A DNA stretch of 64,000 bases from Pseudomonas nitroreducens (GCF_014204515.1 NZ_JACHLI010000032.1:27365-91364); one strand, 5' to 3'. Shown: positions 16,306 to 24,311, numbered from the stretch's first letter. Translations and numbers: made by a program. The notes: generated by a model from the letters alone, not told the origin.

Positions 16306-17556
16306 TCAGGCAGCCTCGCTCTTGTTGGTGGCCTTGGTTGGCAGTTTCACGCCGAAGGTTTGCCCCAGATAGTTGAGGAACCCCTCGTCTTCACACATAG
16401 CCTTTTCCGGGTTATCGCTGATCTTCGCTACCGGCTGGCCGTCCATGCTGGTCATTTTCATCACCACGCTCAGCGGGGTAACGCCTTCGACATCGCAGGT
16501 CAGGTTTGTACCGATGCCGAAGCCCATGTTGATGCGGCCTTTCAGCGCGCGGATGATTCGCAGCGATTCCTTGAAGTCCAGGCCGTCTGAGAAGATCAGG
16601 GTCTTGGTCTTCGGATCGATGCGCAGCTTTTCGTAGTGGGCGATCATCTTCTCAGCCCAGGCCACAGGATCGCCGCTATCGTGGCGCAGGCCATCGAAGA
16701 GCTTGGCGAAGTACAGGTCGAAGTCGCGCAGGAAAGCGTCGCTGCTGATCGTGTCGGTCAGGGCAATGCCGAGCTCACCACGATACACACGGGCCCAGTT
16801 CTCGAGAGCGACCTTCTGGTGATCCTGCACCCGAGCTCCACCAGCCTGCTGGTGCCCCATGATCCATTGGTGGGCCATGGTGCCGATGCAGTTGAGGTTA
16901 AGCTCTCTGGCCAAGTGAACGTTGGAGGTGCCAGTGAGCACGCCGGGGAAGTCCTTGCGCAGGATGTCCACGACAGTGTGCTGCGCCTCGTAGCTGAGCC
17001 GGCGACGGGTACCGAAGTCCGAAAGCTTGAATTCAGCCAACTCGCTGGCATCTGCGTTTTGCTTCAGCCAGTCGATCTTGTTGTAGAGCCGTTCGTTGAC
17101 CATGTCGAAGGTCACGTCCGGGTACTTGGCCTTGTTACGGATCTCACTGAGCATCGCCAGGATTGCTATCTCCCAGATCTGCACGAAGAACCAGCTCCCA
17201 GAGGCACGAATGTCGATCTGGCCGTTCGACTCGCTGATTTTCACCATCTTCGCCTGGGGCTGGAAGATGCTCAGGAAGTCTTTGTAGTCGGCCTTCAGGT
17301 AGCTACGGTTGTGGCTGAACAGGAAACGCAGCTCGTCTTCACGAAAACGCATCTGCCCGTACATATCGACCTGTTCACGCAGATCTTTGATCAGCGGTCG
17401 CAGATCTTCGCCTTTCGTGCGCACGGTGACGCGGAAGACAACCTGTGCGGAAGAGTGCAGCTTCTGGATCGCCTGGCCCATGGTGATCTGGTAAAAGTCC
17501 GTGTCGAGCAGGGACTTCATCACGCATTCGTCGGGTTTGAAGTAGATGCCGTTCAT
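16306..17556 (-). CDS. pncB: Nicotinate phosphoribosyltransferase
   Basis: A 416-residue protein matching E. coli-type PncB over its whole length. It converts nicotinate and PRPP to nicotinate mononucleotide with ATP hydrolysis. Visible signatures are LLDTDFYQITMGQAI at the N-terminus, FGTRRRLSYEAQHTVV (the loop that in the family holds the phosphorylated histidine), GTSNVHLA and a GFGIGTNLTCD phosphate-binding region. ATG 17556 has AAGGA 7 nt upstream and was preferred over an in-frame TTG at 17577. It sits between pncA and nadE, with gaps of 17 and 1 nt. Confidence 0.95.
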   Translation of the reverse strand: MNGIYFKPDECVMKSLLDTDFYQITMGQAIQKLHSSAQVVFRVTVRTKGEDLRPLIKDLREQVDMYGQMRFREDELRFLFSHNRSYLKADYKDFLSIFQPQAKMVKISESNGQIDIRASGSWFFVQIWEIAILAMLSEIRNKAKYPDVTFDMVNERLYNKIDWLKQNADASELAEFKLSDFGTRRRLSYEAQHTVVDILRKDFPGVLTGTSNVHLARELNLNCIGTMAHQWIMGHQQAGGARVQDHQKVALENWARVYRGELGIALTDTISSDAFLRDFDLYFAKLFDGLRHDSGDPVAWAEKMIAHYEKLRIDPKTKTLIFSDGLDFKESLRIIRALKGRINMGFGIGTNLTCDVEGVTPLSVVMKMTSMDGQPVAKISDNPEKAMCEDEGFLNYLGQTFGVKLPTKATNKSEAA

Positions 17557-17573
17557 GCCGGTTTTCCTTGTGA

Positions 17574-18236
17574 TCAAAGGGCGGAGAGGGCGACGGCTAC
17601 GTCAGCGGCGCTCGCGACCAGTCGAATATTGGGGTAATTGCCGAGTTCACGAGTTGCATCGGCGGCCGAGTTGTCAGCGATGGCGCGGGTAGCGGCCATG
17701 TTCACGATCACGTTGAACTCGGCCTTGGCCAGTTGCACAGCGGTCGTTTTCACGCAGTAGTCGTAGGCCAGGCCGCCGACGATTACGTTCTTGATGCCTT
17801 GGGCCTTCAGGTACTCGATGACGCCAGTAGACAGTTTGTCAGCGAGATCGTGGAAGCAGGCGCCGTAGGGGTGGAGGCTAGGGCTTACGCCCTTGTAGAC
17901 CACGAAGTCGTAGTCCAGCTCGGCGGGGAGGCCAGGGATGAACTCGTAACCCGGAGTTCCGGGGACGCAGTGGCTGACCCAGGTCAGATCGGCGTTCGGC
18001 AGGCCGGTCGGCTGCAGCATTTCAGCGTGGGTTTCAACGACCCAGGGAGCTGTCGGGGTGTGGGCATCCTTGCTGGCAACACGCAGGCGGGCCAGGGCAG
18101 CCATCGCGTTCAGTTCGCCGACAATTTCGTCGCCGCCGGGAACCGGCAGCTCACTCGGGGCCAGGGGAGTGAAGCCGACCTGCGGGTCAATATCGAAGGA
18201 TGCAGTTGCATCGAAAATCCGGGTGGAGGTGTTCAT
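17574..18236 (-). CDS. pncA: Nicotinamidase
   Basis: A 220-residue isochorismatase-fold protein that hydrolyses nicotinamide to nicotinate. The catalytic triad is visible: Asp17 (DPQVGF), Lys115 (VVYKG) and Cys161 (YDYCVKTTA). The metal site residues appear in SKDAH (Asp57, His59), and HCVPGTPG precedes the lysine as usual. The start ATG 18236 has GGAGAGA upstream. It is the first gene of the leftward pncA-pncB-nadE operon and lies 30 nt from an imperfect palindrome that resembles the perfect one at 18368, so it is probably repressed by the nearby NrtR-like protein. Confidence 0.95.
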   Translation of the reverse strand: MNTSTRIFDATASFDIDPQVGFTPLAPSELPVPGGDEIVGELNAMAALARLRVASKDAHTPTAPWVVETHAEMLQPTGLPNADLTWVSHCVPGTPGYEFIPGLPAELDYDFVVYKGVSPSLHPYGACFHDLADKLSTGVIEYLKAQGIKNVIVGGLAYDYCVKTTAVQLAKAEFNVIVNMAATRAIADNSAADATRELGNYPNIRLVASAADVAVALSAL

Positions 18237-18265
18237 TTTTGGTGTCTCTCCGGTGTTGATGATTT

Positions 18266-18288
18266 GATAGTACACACCGTGCTCTATC
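18266..18288. promoter_or_regulatory. Operator-like palindrome upstream of pncA
   Basis: An imperfect palindrome with arms GATAGTACAC and GTGCTCTATC, matching in 8 of 10 positions. Its right arm shares GTGCTCTA with the perfect palindrome at 18368-18388. The pair brackets the divergent promoter region of the NAD island. Confidence 0.65.
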
Positions 18289-18367
18289 TTAACAAGCGTC
18301 GGCTTAAACTTTTTTCTCAATCTGCATCAAGTCGCTACCTATAAAGGCACAAACGCCCTCTCGACAG

Positions 18368-18388
18368 TTAGAGCACATCGTGCTCTAA
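18368..18388. promoter_or_regulatory. Perfect palindromic operator upstream of nadD-like gene
   Basis: Perfect 9-bp arms TTAGAGCAC and GTGCTCTAA around a central ATC, ending 8 nt before the start codon. Position and symmetry fit an NrtR-type repressor site overlapping the promoter or ribosome-binding region. The likely ligand protein is encoded two genes away. Confidence 0.75.
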
Positions 18389-18396
18389 TATGGAGC

Positions 18397-18957
18397 ATGA
18401 ACAGTCAGATCAAAGTCGCCATCTACGGAGGCGCATTCAACCCGCCCCATGCCGGCCACGCCGACGCGATGCTGCAGGCCAGTGCTTTCGCGCATCGTAT
18501 CCTGGTGGTGCCTTCGTGCCGGCACGCGTTCGGGAAGGTGCTCAACGACCTCGAGGAGCGGGCGACCCTGCTCAATCGCATCGTGAGCGAGATCAAGGGG
18601 CCGGCTCTGATTGAAGTCGATACCATCGAGCGTGAGCTCGCTACGCAACAGGCCGGGGCAATCTACAGCTACGACCTGCTCACCGCAATTGCGAACCGTG
18701 AAGGTTTGGAGACAAAACAGGTCGCTCTCGTGATCGGTGAGGACAACGTCCAGACTCTGAGTCGGTTCTACCGATCTGCCGATCTGATCCAGGACTTTTC
18801 CCTGGTCGTGATTCAGGAGCGCCTGGGCGTGCACAGTTCCAAGATCAAAGAGCTTCTGGCCCAGGGCCTCGACTTTCCAGCAGAGTGGGTGGCCCCAGGC
18901 CTCTGCCGCGCCGACTATGACATCTACAACCCATCAGCCATGCCTATCTGCGCCTGA
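18397..18957 (+). CDS. Nicotinate/nicotinamide mononucleotide adenylyltransferase
   Basis: A 186-residue nucleotidyltransferase. GGAFNPPHAGH (11-21) is the HxGH-type ATP-binding motif of the NadD/NadR/NadM group, and HSSKIKELL near residue 147 matches the SxxxxR-like C-terminal motif in position, with Lys replacing Arg. It should transfer AMP to NaMN (or NMN) to give NaAD (or NAD). Given PncB before it and NadE after it in the pathway, NaMN is the expected substrate. It is slightly shorter than chromosomal NadD (about 215). GGAG lies just upstream of ATG 18397. First gene of the rightward operon. Confidence 0.85.
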   Translation: MNSQIKVAIYGGAFNPPHAGHADAMLQASAFAHRILVVPSCRHAFGKVLNDLEERATLLNRIVSEIKGPALIEVDTIERELATQQAGAIYSYDLLTAIANREGLETKQVALVIGEDNVQTLSRFYRSADLIQDFSLVVIQERLGVHSSKIKELLAQGLDFPAEWVAPGLCRADYDIYNPSAMPICA

Positions 18958-18972
18958 CCGGAGCCTGAATCG

Positions 18973-19671
18973 ATGACCAATCAACACAGAGACTACCTTC
19001 ACACCATCGACGTCGCCGTTCTGCGTTTGAACTTCGAGGTCAGCCAGGTGGAAGTGCTGGTGCACAAGCGCCTGAACGATCCTTTCGCCGGCAGCCTGGC
19101 GCTGCCCGGTCTCGTGGTCAGCGGTAGCACTGTTGATACCAGCCTGCCAGGCGCGGTGAAGCGCCTGATGGACTCCGACAAGGTCGGCATGGCTACGCGC
19201 TTCATCGAGCAGGTTGGGACTGTAGGTGACGCTTACCGCGACCCGCGCGCCTGGTCGTCCAGCACCTACTACTTGGCGTTCCCGGAAGAGCATGTTGAAC
19301 TGTCCGATGACCAGATGTGGCTGAGCATGAATGGCATCCTTTCCGGTGCCTACAAGCTCCCCTTTGACCACAACACCTTGTGCGAGGACATCTTCAAGCG
19401 CCTCGAGTCCAAGGCGCGCTACTCGAGCATTCCGCTCTACATGATCGGCCGAGACTTTACCGTCGGCGAAGCGGTAGCTGCGTTCTCGATAGTCCTGAGC
19501 CGGCCGGTGCAGAAATCCAGCATGCGCAAACGCATCGTGAAGATGCTCGAAGATGGCTACCTGGTAGAAACCGGCGAGAAGCGCTCAGGCAGTTCCGGGC
19601 CCAAAAGCGAGGTCTACCGCCTGGTGAATGGCGCAGAGCCTTACATTTTCGACTCCAGCCTCGAGCGCTGA
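18973..19671 (+). CDS. nrtR: NrtR-type NUDIX transcriptional regulator
   Basis: A 232-residue protein with an N-terminal NUDIX-like domain (about 8-140) and a C-terminal winged helix (about 150-230; RPVQKSSMRKRIVKMLEDGYLVE followed by GPKSEVYRL, matching the usual FRRKL...RPAxLYR pattern). The NUDIX box is incomplete, as in NrtR, where the domain senses ADP-ribose instead of cleaving it. NrtR proteins repress NAD genes and are released when ADP-ribose accumulates. Placement inside the NAD island next to two related palindromes makes autoregulation and control of both operons likely. Strong match by architecture; the binding site is inferred. Confidence 0.85.
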   Translation: MTNQHRDYLHTIDVAVLRLNFEVSQVEVLVHKRLNDPFAGSLALPGLVVSGSTVDTSLPGAVKRLMDSDKVGMATRFIEQVGTVGDAYRDPRAWSSSTYYLAFPEEHVELSDDQMWLSMNGILSGAYKLPFDHNTLCEDIFKRLESKARYSSIPLYMIGRDFTVGEAVAAFSIVLSRPVQKSSMRKRIVKMLEDGYLVETGEKRSGSSGPKSEVYRLVNGAEPYIFDSSLER

Positions 19672-19674
19672 TCC

Positions 19675-19864
19675 ATGAAACAGCTAAATACCAACGAAGC
19701 AGTCCTGGCCCTGGCCCGAAACCTCACGCGGGCGATGGATGAGAGCCCGTCGCTGATTCATCCGGTTCCCCAGCGGCAAGATTCGCCGACTGGATGCTGA
19801 GTTCAAAGTCCTGGGGGTCATCGTCATGACCGCAACCAGGCGCAAATTGAGGCCAGAGGAGTGA
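19675..19864 (+). pseudogene. Small gene interrupted by a frameshift
   Basis: ATG 19675 opens MKQLNTNEAVLALARNL and continues with good codon use to about LIHP, after which the frame ends at a TGA near 19799. The next frame carries on with FPSGKIRRLDAEFKVLGVI and ends at 19864, overlapping the NUDIX gene. One +1 shift near 19760 joins them into a 62-residue protein. It sits in an otherwise intact operon, so it could be a recent mutation, a sequencing error or, less likely, programmed frameshifting. Family not recognised. Confidence 0.45.
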
Positions 19865-19869
19865 TGCAG

Positions 19870-20382
19870 ATGCCGAAACAACGTGTGGAGTTCGGGTGCA
19901 AGTGGTTCGATGTGGTGGTGCAGGACGACAAGTACTTCATCGTCAAAGAGCCGAAGGAAATCAACGGCGCCGTGGTTGTCGGCGTGCGCCGCTTTGACGG
20001 GGTGTTGCACGTGGCCATGGTCGAACAGTACCGCCCGGCAATCGGCGAATCCTCTCTGGAGCTGCCGCGTGGCCGCATCGAAGATGGCCAAGACCCCGTC
20101 GACGCCGGCTTGCGTGAGCTGAACGAGGAGACCGGCTACACAGCCAAGCCGGAATCTGCGCAGATCATCGGCAAGCTGCACACCAACAACTCGCTTTTGG
20201 CCAGCGCGGTGATGATTGTGTTCGCCGAAATCAGCGACACGCCCCAGGGCGAGCTCGACGGCGAAGTGCAGGTGGTCTCATATTACAAGCCCGAGGAGCT
20301 GTTTGGCCTGCTGGGCACCAAGATCACCGACAGCCACACCATCGCCGGCCTGACGTTCGCCAGACAGCGCGGCCTGTTGTAA
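19870..20382 (+). CDS. NUDIX hydrolase, ADP-ribose pyrophosphatase type
   Basis: A 170-residue NUDIX protein. ELPRGRIEDGQDPVDAG followed by LRELNEETGY gives the NUDIX box REUxEExGU; the first glutamate of the box is glutamine here, while the metal-binding RELNEE is intact. The LPxG start of the motif and the overall layout match ADP-ribose pyrophosphatases (NudF-like), which cleave ADP-ribose to AMP and ribose-5-phosphate. In this island it could recycle ADP-ribose released from NAD and lower the NrtR ligand. ATG 19870 has GAGGAG 9 nt upstream; ATG 19864 is an alternative. Substrate is inferred. Confidence 0.8.
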   Translation: MPKQRVEFGCKWFDVVVQDDKYFIVKEPKEINGAVVVGVRRFDGVLHVAMVEQYRPAIGESSLELPRGRIEDGQDPVDAGLRELNEETGYTAKPESAQIIGKLHTNNSLLASAVMIVFAEISDTPQGELDGEVQVVSYYKPEELFGLLGTKITDSHTIAGLTFARQRGLL

Positions 20383-20400
20383 GGTCAGAGTGAGAGGGCA

Positions 20401-20880
20401 ATGAGGCCGGAGCAGATGCAGAACACGAAACAGGTCGACGCGGTGAAGCTGGGCCAGGTGCAGGACATCGCCGAGATGACGAGGCAGATGTTCGTGTCGA
20501 TTCTCAAAGACTCGGGCTACCAGCGCACGGCCGGCAGTTGTCTGCACGCCTCTTACTTGTGCTGGTCACTGATCAGCAAGTTCGCTGACCTGACGTGCCG
20601 GATAGTCGGCGGCGGGGGCGAGGGATTCGGCGGCATCATCGTGGATGGCAAAACCCACGGGCACTACTGGGTTGAAGTGATGATCGATGAGCAGTGCTAC
20701 ATCGTCGACATTACTGCCGATCAGTTTGGCCTGCCGGAGGTCATCGTCGCGCCAGCAGCAGAAGCGCCAGCCACATACCAGCCCGATGACCAACTGGCCG
20801 TTAACGCCCATGTGGCAGAGCTTGAGGCTTGGCTAAATCCGGTGGGCACCGTCGATTCAGAAGGAGTGAGTGATGACTGA
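20401..20880 (+). CDS. Transglutaminase/papain-like fold protein
   Basis: A 159-residue protein with a plausible Cys-His-Asp triad in the order seen in transglutaminase-like proteins: GSCLHAS (Cys47), HGHYWVEV (His88) and YIVDITADQFG (Asp103). Such domains are common in phages and plasmids and can be proteases, peptidases or amidases. It continues the rightward NAD operon 18 nt after the NUDIX gene and overlaps the next gene by 8 nt. GAGAGG precedes the start. The fold is moderately supported; the substrate is unknown. A second candidate with similar motifs is at 47.1 kb. Confidence 0.6.
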   Translation: MRPEQMQNTKQVDAVKLGQVQDIAEMTRQMFVSILKDSGYQRTAGSCLHASYLCWSLISKFADLTCRIVGGGGEGFGGIIVDGKTHGHYWVEVMIDEQCYIVDITADQFGLPEVIVAPAAEAPATYQPDDQLAVNAHVAELEAWLNPVGTVDSEGVSDD

Positions 20881-21205
20881 GAAGGATGATTTTGGCACTT
20901 GCGCACCAGATGTGGCCCAGTTCTTCATCGAACACCTGGTTAAACAAGCAAGCTATGCGGCCATGCACACGGCCTGGTACAAGAACCTTTGGAGCGCCAG
21001 TAACTGGCAGGTGGTAAAGGTTTCCATCGACGAGATGAAGTTTCAGACCTGGCCGGTTCCAAATCAGGACGACTGTGAGGAGAGCGTTCTCACCGCCTTT
21101 GGCACTGTTACCGCCTACGGTGAGACCAAACGGTTCAGCTGGCCTTTGCGCAAAGGGCTTTTGGTCGAGCACGGCATTCTCAATCCCTTGGAGATTATGA
21201 ACTAA
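20873..21205 (+). CDS. Hypothetical protein, 110 aa
   Basis: A small soluble protein with no recognised motif. It overlaps the preceding gene by 8 nt and has GGAG upstream of ATG 20873, so it is the likely last gene of the NAD-island operon. The middle part (KVSIDEMKFQTWPVP) is beta-rich. Confidence 0.65.
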   Translation: MTEKDDFGTCAPDVAQFFIEHLVKQASYAAMHTAWYKNLWSASNWQVVKVSIDEMKFQTWPVPNQDDCEESVLTAFGTVTAYGETKRFSWPLRKGLLVEHGILNPLEIMN

Positions 21206-21206
21206 G

Positions 21207-21228
21207 CTCCTTTAGCCGGAAATTCAAT
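21207..21228 (+). promoter_or_regulatory. CTCYTTTW-N6-AATTGCAG element, copy 5
   Basis: CTCCTTTA and AATTCAAT at the 14-nt offset, starting two bases after the previous stop codon and 87 nt before the next gene. Confidence 0.45.
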
Positions 21229-21315
21229 CGTGTTGCCGGTATCCCTCATCGAGTAACATGAAGGTATCTGCGGCCCTGTGCCGCTTCCAGTATTGAGAAC
21301 CAGAGAGACTGCCCA

Positions 21316-21780
21316 ATGGAAATGAGCGTGTACACCGAGGCCCAGCGCCTTGAGATCTATCGCCTTCGCTCTGTCGTTGGCACTCACCTGGGCGAGCCCG
21401 AGCGCGTGACCTGGGCCATCCAGGACAAAGAGCTGGTCGGCTACATCATCGACCTGCCGACCGAAGCCCAGGCTGACCAGTACCTGACTGACCGCGAAGC
21501 GGCCGAACCCGGCGTCGTTGAGAGGGAAGGGCTGCACAAGGTGCGCTGCTCCCATTGGGAGGACTACCTGGGCCTGCACGGCGAATGCGCGGCATCGCAA
21601 CGCTTCCAGGAGTGGGCTTTTGCCCAAGACGCGCTCGCCGGCCGCACTCCCGCCGACTTCGCTGGCCAGGCAAGCCCGCACCAGCCGCTGCTGGTGGTGG
21701 TTGCGTCCAAAGTGATCCCAGGCTTCAGCTTCCCGCTTCCCTACGTGGAAGAGGCGCCACTGCTGATCGTGGGGGAGTGA
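21316..21780 (+). CDS. Stand-alone paralog of the N-terminal domain of the Orn fusion
   Basis: A 154-residue protein without recognised catalytic motif. Its middle, VVEREGLHKVRCSHWEDYLGL followed by SQRFQEWA, closely parallels VVEREGYRVVVNDLWPDYQAL and SSRFLDWA in the first half of the next protein. The two are therefore tandem paralogs, one of which gained an exonuclease domain. The shared domain may bind a common partner or nucleic acid. It forms an operon with the next gene (4-nt gap). Confidence 0.65.
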   Translation: MEMSVYTEAQRLEIYRLRSVVGTHLGEPERVTWAIQDKELVGYIIDLPTEAQADQYLTDREAAEPGVVEREGLHKVRCSHWEDYLGLHGECAASQRFQEWAFAQDALAGRTPADFAGQASPHQPLLVVVASKVIPGFSFPLPYVEEAPLLIVGE

Positions 21781-21783
21781 TCC

Positions 21784-22869
21784 ATGAAGCTCTCGAACCA
21801 GTCGGCCGGTGAACTGCATGAACAGCGCACTCAGTGGGTTCGTAAGCTCGCTGAAGAACGCTGGGGTGAGCTGCGTAAGCGTGACGCTCAGATCGGCCAG
21901 ATGATGGGCGAGATCCCTGAAAAGCACTGGATGATCCTGGGTAGCTCCGGCGGCTACTGCTTCGACGGGAAGGGCCCGCTGGGCGAGAAGTCCGTCAAGC
22001 AGTACTTCTCGGAGATGAAACCCAGCGTCGTCGAGCGCGAGGGGTATCGGGTCGTGGTGAATGACCTGTGGCCCGATTATCAGGCGCTGAGCGGTCACAA
22101 CAGCGGCTCGTCGCGCTTCCTTGATTGGGCCCTGCGCTTGCCAGAGCTCGCTCAATCGCTCGCCAGAGCGCTGACTGAGATCCGTGAGGGGGAGTCGCTG
22201 CCTTTCCTCCTCGCGAACGAAATCCTCAGCGAGCCGGCACCGGCACCTGCTCGCCTTGCGCCAGCAGCAGATCGCCGTCTTGCATGGGTAGACCTGGAAA
22301 CCAGCTCGTTCACTGAGCTGGACAAGAAAAAGGTTTACAGCGCTGACGTCTTAGAAATTGGCTTGGCCGTCACCGACTGCCAATTCAACCTGATCGCGTC
22401 GACCAGCATCGTGATCCATCACGACCCCCTGCAGGTCATGGCCAAGTGCGACGACGTCGTCCGGGAGATGCACGAGAAGAATGGTCTCTTCGCCGATATG
22501 GCAGTCGCGACCATGACCCTGGAAGAGGCCGAGCGCGCCGCCGTGGCGTTCCTTGAAAAGCACGGCGTCACCCAGAAAGGCTCGCCGATGTGCGGCAATG
22601 GCGTCACCTTCGACCGGATCTTCACTGAAGCCCGCATGCCGTTCCTGAACAACTTCCTCCACTACCGAAATCTTGATGTGTCTGCGGTGAAGGAATTCAT
22701 GAAGACGGTAGACCCGCGCGTTGAGCTGCAGAAGCGCGCCACTCACCGGGCCAAGGACGATATTCTGGAGTCTATTCAGGAGGCGAAGAAGCTAAGGGCT
22801 CTGCTGGCCCCAGGCATCGAAGCAATCCTGGGTCAGCAGAAGAGTGCAGAGCTGGAGCTGGGCCGTTAA
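21784..22869 (+). CDS. Oligoribonuclease with extra N-terminal domain
   Basis: A 361-residue protein. Residues about 165-350 are a clear oligoribonuclease (Orn): WVDLETS (Asp170, Glu172), HEKNGL, MCGNGVTFDR (Asp277), LHYRNLDVSAVKE and HRAKDDILESI (His321, Asp325/326), so the DEDDh active site is complete. Orn degrades 2-5 nt RNA and pGpG. Chromosomal Orn is about 180 residues; here a 160-residue domain is added at the N-terminus, related to the preceding gene product. A plasmid Orn could finish RNA turnover after RNA-cleaving defence or adjust cyclic-di-GMP turnover; this is inference. Its end overlaps the convergent gene by 4 nt. Confidence 0.88.
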   Translation: MKLSNQSAGELHEQRTQWVRKLAEERWGELRKRDAQIGQMMGEIPEKHWMILGSSGGYCFDGKGPLGEKSVKQYFSEMKPSVVEREGYRVVVNDLWPDYQALSGHNSGSSRFLDWALRLPELAQSLARALTEIREGESLPFLLANEILSEPAPAPARLAPAADRRLAWVDLETSSFTELDKKKVYSADVLEIGLAVTDCQFNLIASTSIVIHHDPLQVMAKCDDVVREMHEKNGLFADMAVATMTLEEAERAAVAFLEKHGVTQKGSPMCGNGVTFDRIFTEARMPFLNNFLHYRNLDVSAVKEFMKTVDPRVELQKRATHRAKDDILESIQEAKKLRALLAPGIEAILGQQKSAELELGR

Positions 22870-23837
22870 AGGCCCAGTACTGCATCCTTGTCGTACTTGT
22901 TGGTGGTCGATTCCTGCATCAGCTGACGCATGGTCTCAGCGTCGTAAGTACCCATCCTCGGGTTATCCAACTTCCCGTCCAGGATCAGCCTGGTCATAGC
23001 ATCTGGATGCGTACTGGGCTGGTTATCCAGCTTCCCGTCGAGAATGAGCTGGGTCATTGCGTCAGGGTGCTGAGTGCCATCCACCTGTGGCGCGTCATCA
23101 GCCATTTCAGCATCGGTTGCCAGAGCCTGCGCAGCTGCTTCAGCGTTCTTGGCGTAGTCCGGGTTCGACTGGTTGTCGTACCGGTCGTTGTAGTACTTGT
23201 AGAACGGCTCGGTCTCACCACCACGCTGAGCGATACCTTCTTCGGTGGCGTAGCGAGTGACCAGTTCCTCTGGCATTTCATTACCGTCAAAGGCTGCGTC
23301 GACCAGAGCCATCATACGTTTCTGGTCGGCGTCACGTACTTCCTGAGGCTGTGCGGAGCGCGCATCACGCTCGGCTTGACGGATCTTGGCGATCTCGGTG
23401 AGCTTGATGGCTTCTAGGCGGGCGCTGACTTCGGCCAGCTTGGCCTTCGTCTGGATCTCTTCGCGCTGGGTCACGTACTCATAGGTGTCCTTGATCTCGC
23501 TGCCGGCTACGAGTGTCATTGCTACCGGGCCGGCGGCCGAGGAGAACAGGACATTTCCAACGCTACCCATCGCCTGGCGCAGCGGCGAGACGTCGGCAGG
23601 AGAGGGCTCCTGGTCGCTGATGCCGGCGGTCACCTCGATCCCGTTCTTGAACCCCGTCCAGAATCCAGGCTCGTCGGCCATCGCTTTGCCCGGAGTGGCC
23701 ACCGACATGACCGTGGCCAGGGTCAGCGCCAGCGTAACACCCAGTTTCTTGGCGGAGGGCCCGCTCTCGAAAACAGCCGCTTTGGTGGCTCCCAGCTTCT
23801 CCAGAAGCTTGGATTTGAACGTCGGCTCTTTGCTCAT
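22866..23837 (-). CDS. Membrane-anchored protein with C-terminal repeats
   Basis: A 323-residue protein with a hydrophobic segment at about 32-54 (LGVTLALTLATVMSVATPGKAMA) that could be an internal signal or anchor, a second weakly hydrophobic region near 95-110, a charged helical region, and two copies of an HPDAMTxLILDGKLDN repeat near 258-292. The N-terminal 30 residues would be cytoplasmic. GGAG lies before ATG 23837. It overlaps the preceding gene by 4 nt. Not recognised. Confidence 0.65.
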   Translation of the reverse strand: MSKEPTFKSKLLEKLGATKAAVFESGPSAKKLGVTLALTLATVMSVATPGKAMADEPGFWTGFKNGIEVTAGISDQEPSPADVSPLRQAMGSVGNVLFSSAAGPVAMTLVAGSEIKDTYEYVTQREEIQTKAKLAEVSARLEAIKLTEIAKIRQAERDARSAQPQEVRDADQKRMMALVDAAFDGNEMPEELVTRYATEEGIAQRGGETEPFYKYYNDRYDNQSNPDYAKNAEAAAQALATDAEMADDAPQVDGTQHPDAMTQLILDGKLDNQPSTHPDAMTRLILDGKLDNPRMGTYDAETMRQLMQESTTNKYDKDAVLGL

Positions 23838-24136
23838 CGTGGTGCTCCAGAGTAAACGACCTGCAGCATGACTTCTTCCTGGGTGTCCGGATCGAACACC
23901 ACCAGGGGCAGATCGAGGTGAATGGCTTCAACGCAGCGCTGGTCTATGCCGGCCAGGCGCAGGGATTTGAATTTGCTCACAATGAGGAGGTCACCGCCGA
24001 CGAGCTGGGCCGATTCGGGCGTCGCCGGCATGGCGCCGACGGGCTCTACGGAATCAGCGGAAACGGCGAGGCAGACAGGCTTCTGGTGGTCATTGAAGCA
24101 GACGGAGAGGGCATAACTGGTGGCACGAGCTTCCAT
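23834..24136 (-). CDS. Hypothetical protein, 100 aa
   Basis: A small soluble protein, first gene of a two-gene leftward operon with the repeat-containing membrane protein (4-nt overlap). It is beta-rich, with two cysteines in the first 25 residues. No family recognised. Confidence 0.6.
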   Translation of the reverse strand: MEARATSYALSVCFNDHQKPVCLAVSADSVEPVGAMPATPESAQLVGGDLLIVSKFKSLRLAGIDQRCVEAIHLDLPLVVFDPDTQEEVMLQVVYSGAPR

Positions 24137-24233
24137 GGCGCATTTCCATCAATGGGTTTCATCCATGCTACCCAAGGAGCGGCCACCCCGTAAATGAAGT
24201 GCCCAGAGTAGGGTCACCAGGCGTGCCAAGCAG

Positions 24234-24255
24234 CTCTTTATACGATAAATTGCAG
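24234..24255 (+). promoter_or_regulatory. CTCYTTTW-N6-AATTGCAG element, copy 6
   Basis: CTCTTTAT, then AATTGCAG at the 14-nt offset; 57 nt upstream of the start at 24312. Confidence 0.55.
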
Positions 24256-24311
24256 AACCCGCCTGGTGCTCCGCTCCGGGTGCTTTCGCTTATCAACCCC
24301 TCAGGTGCCCG

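Noticed and set aside
24234..24255. Sigma-54 promoter, because the shared element contains TTGCA
   Set aside because: The GG expected 10 nt before the GC (-24/-12 spacing) is missing in the copies checked.
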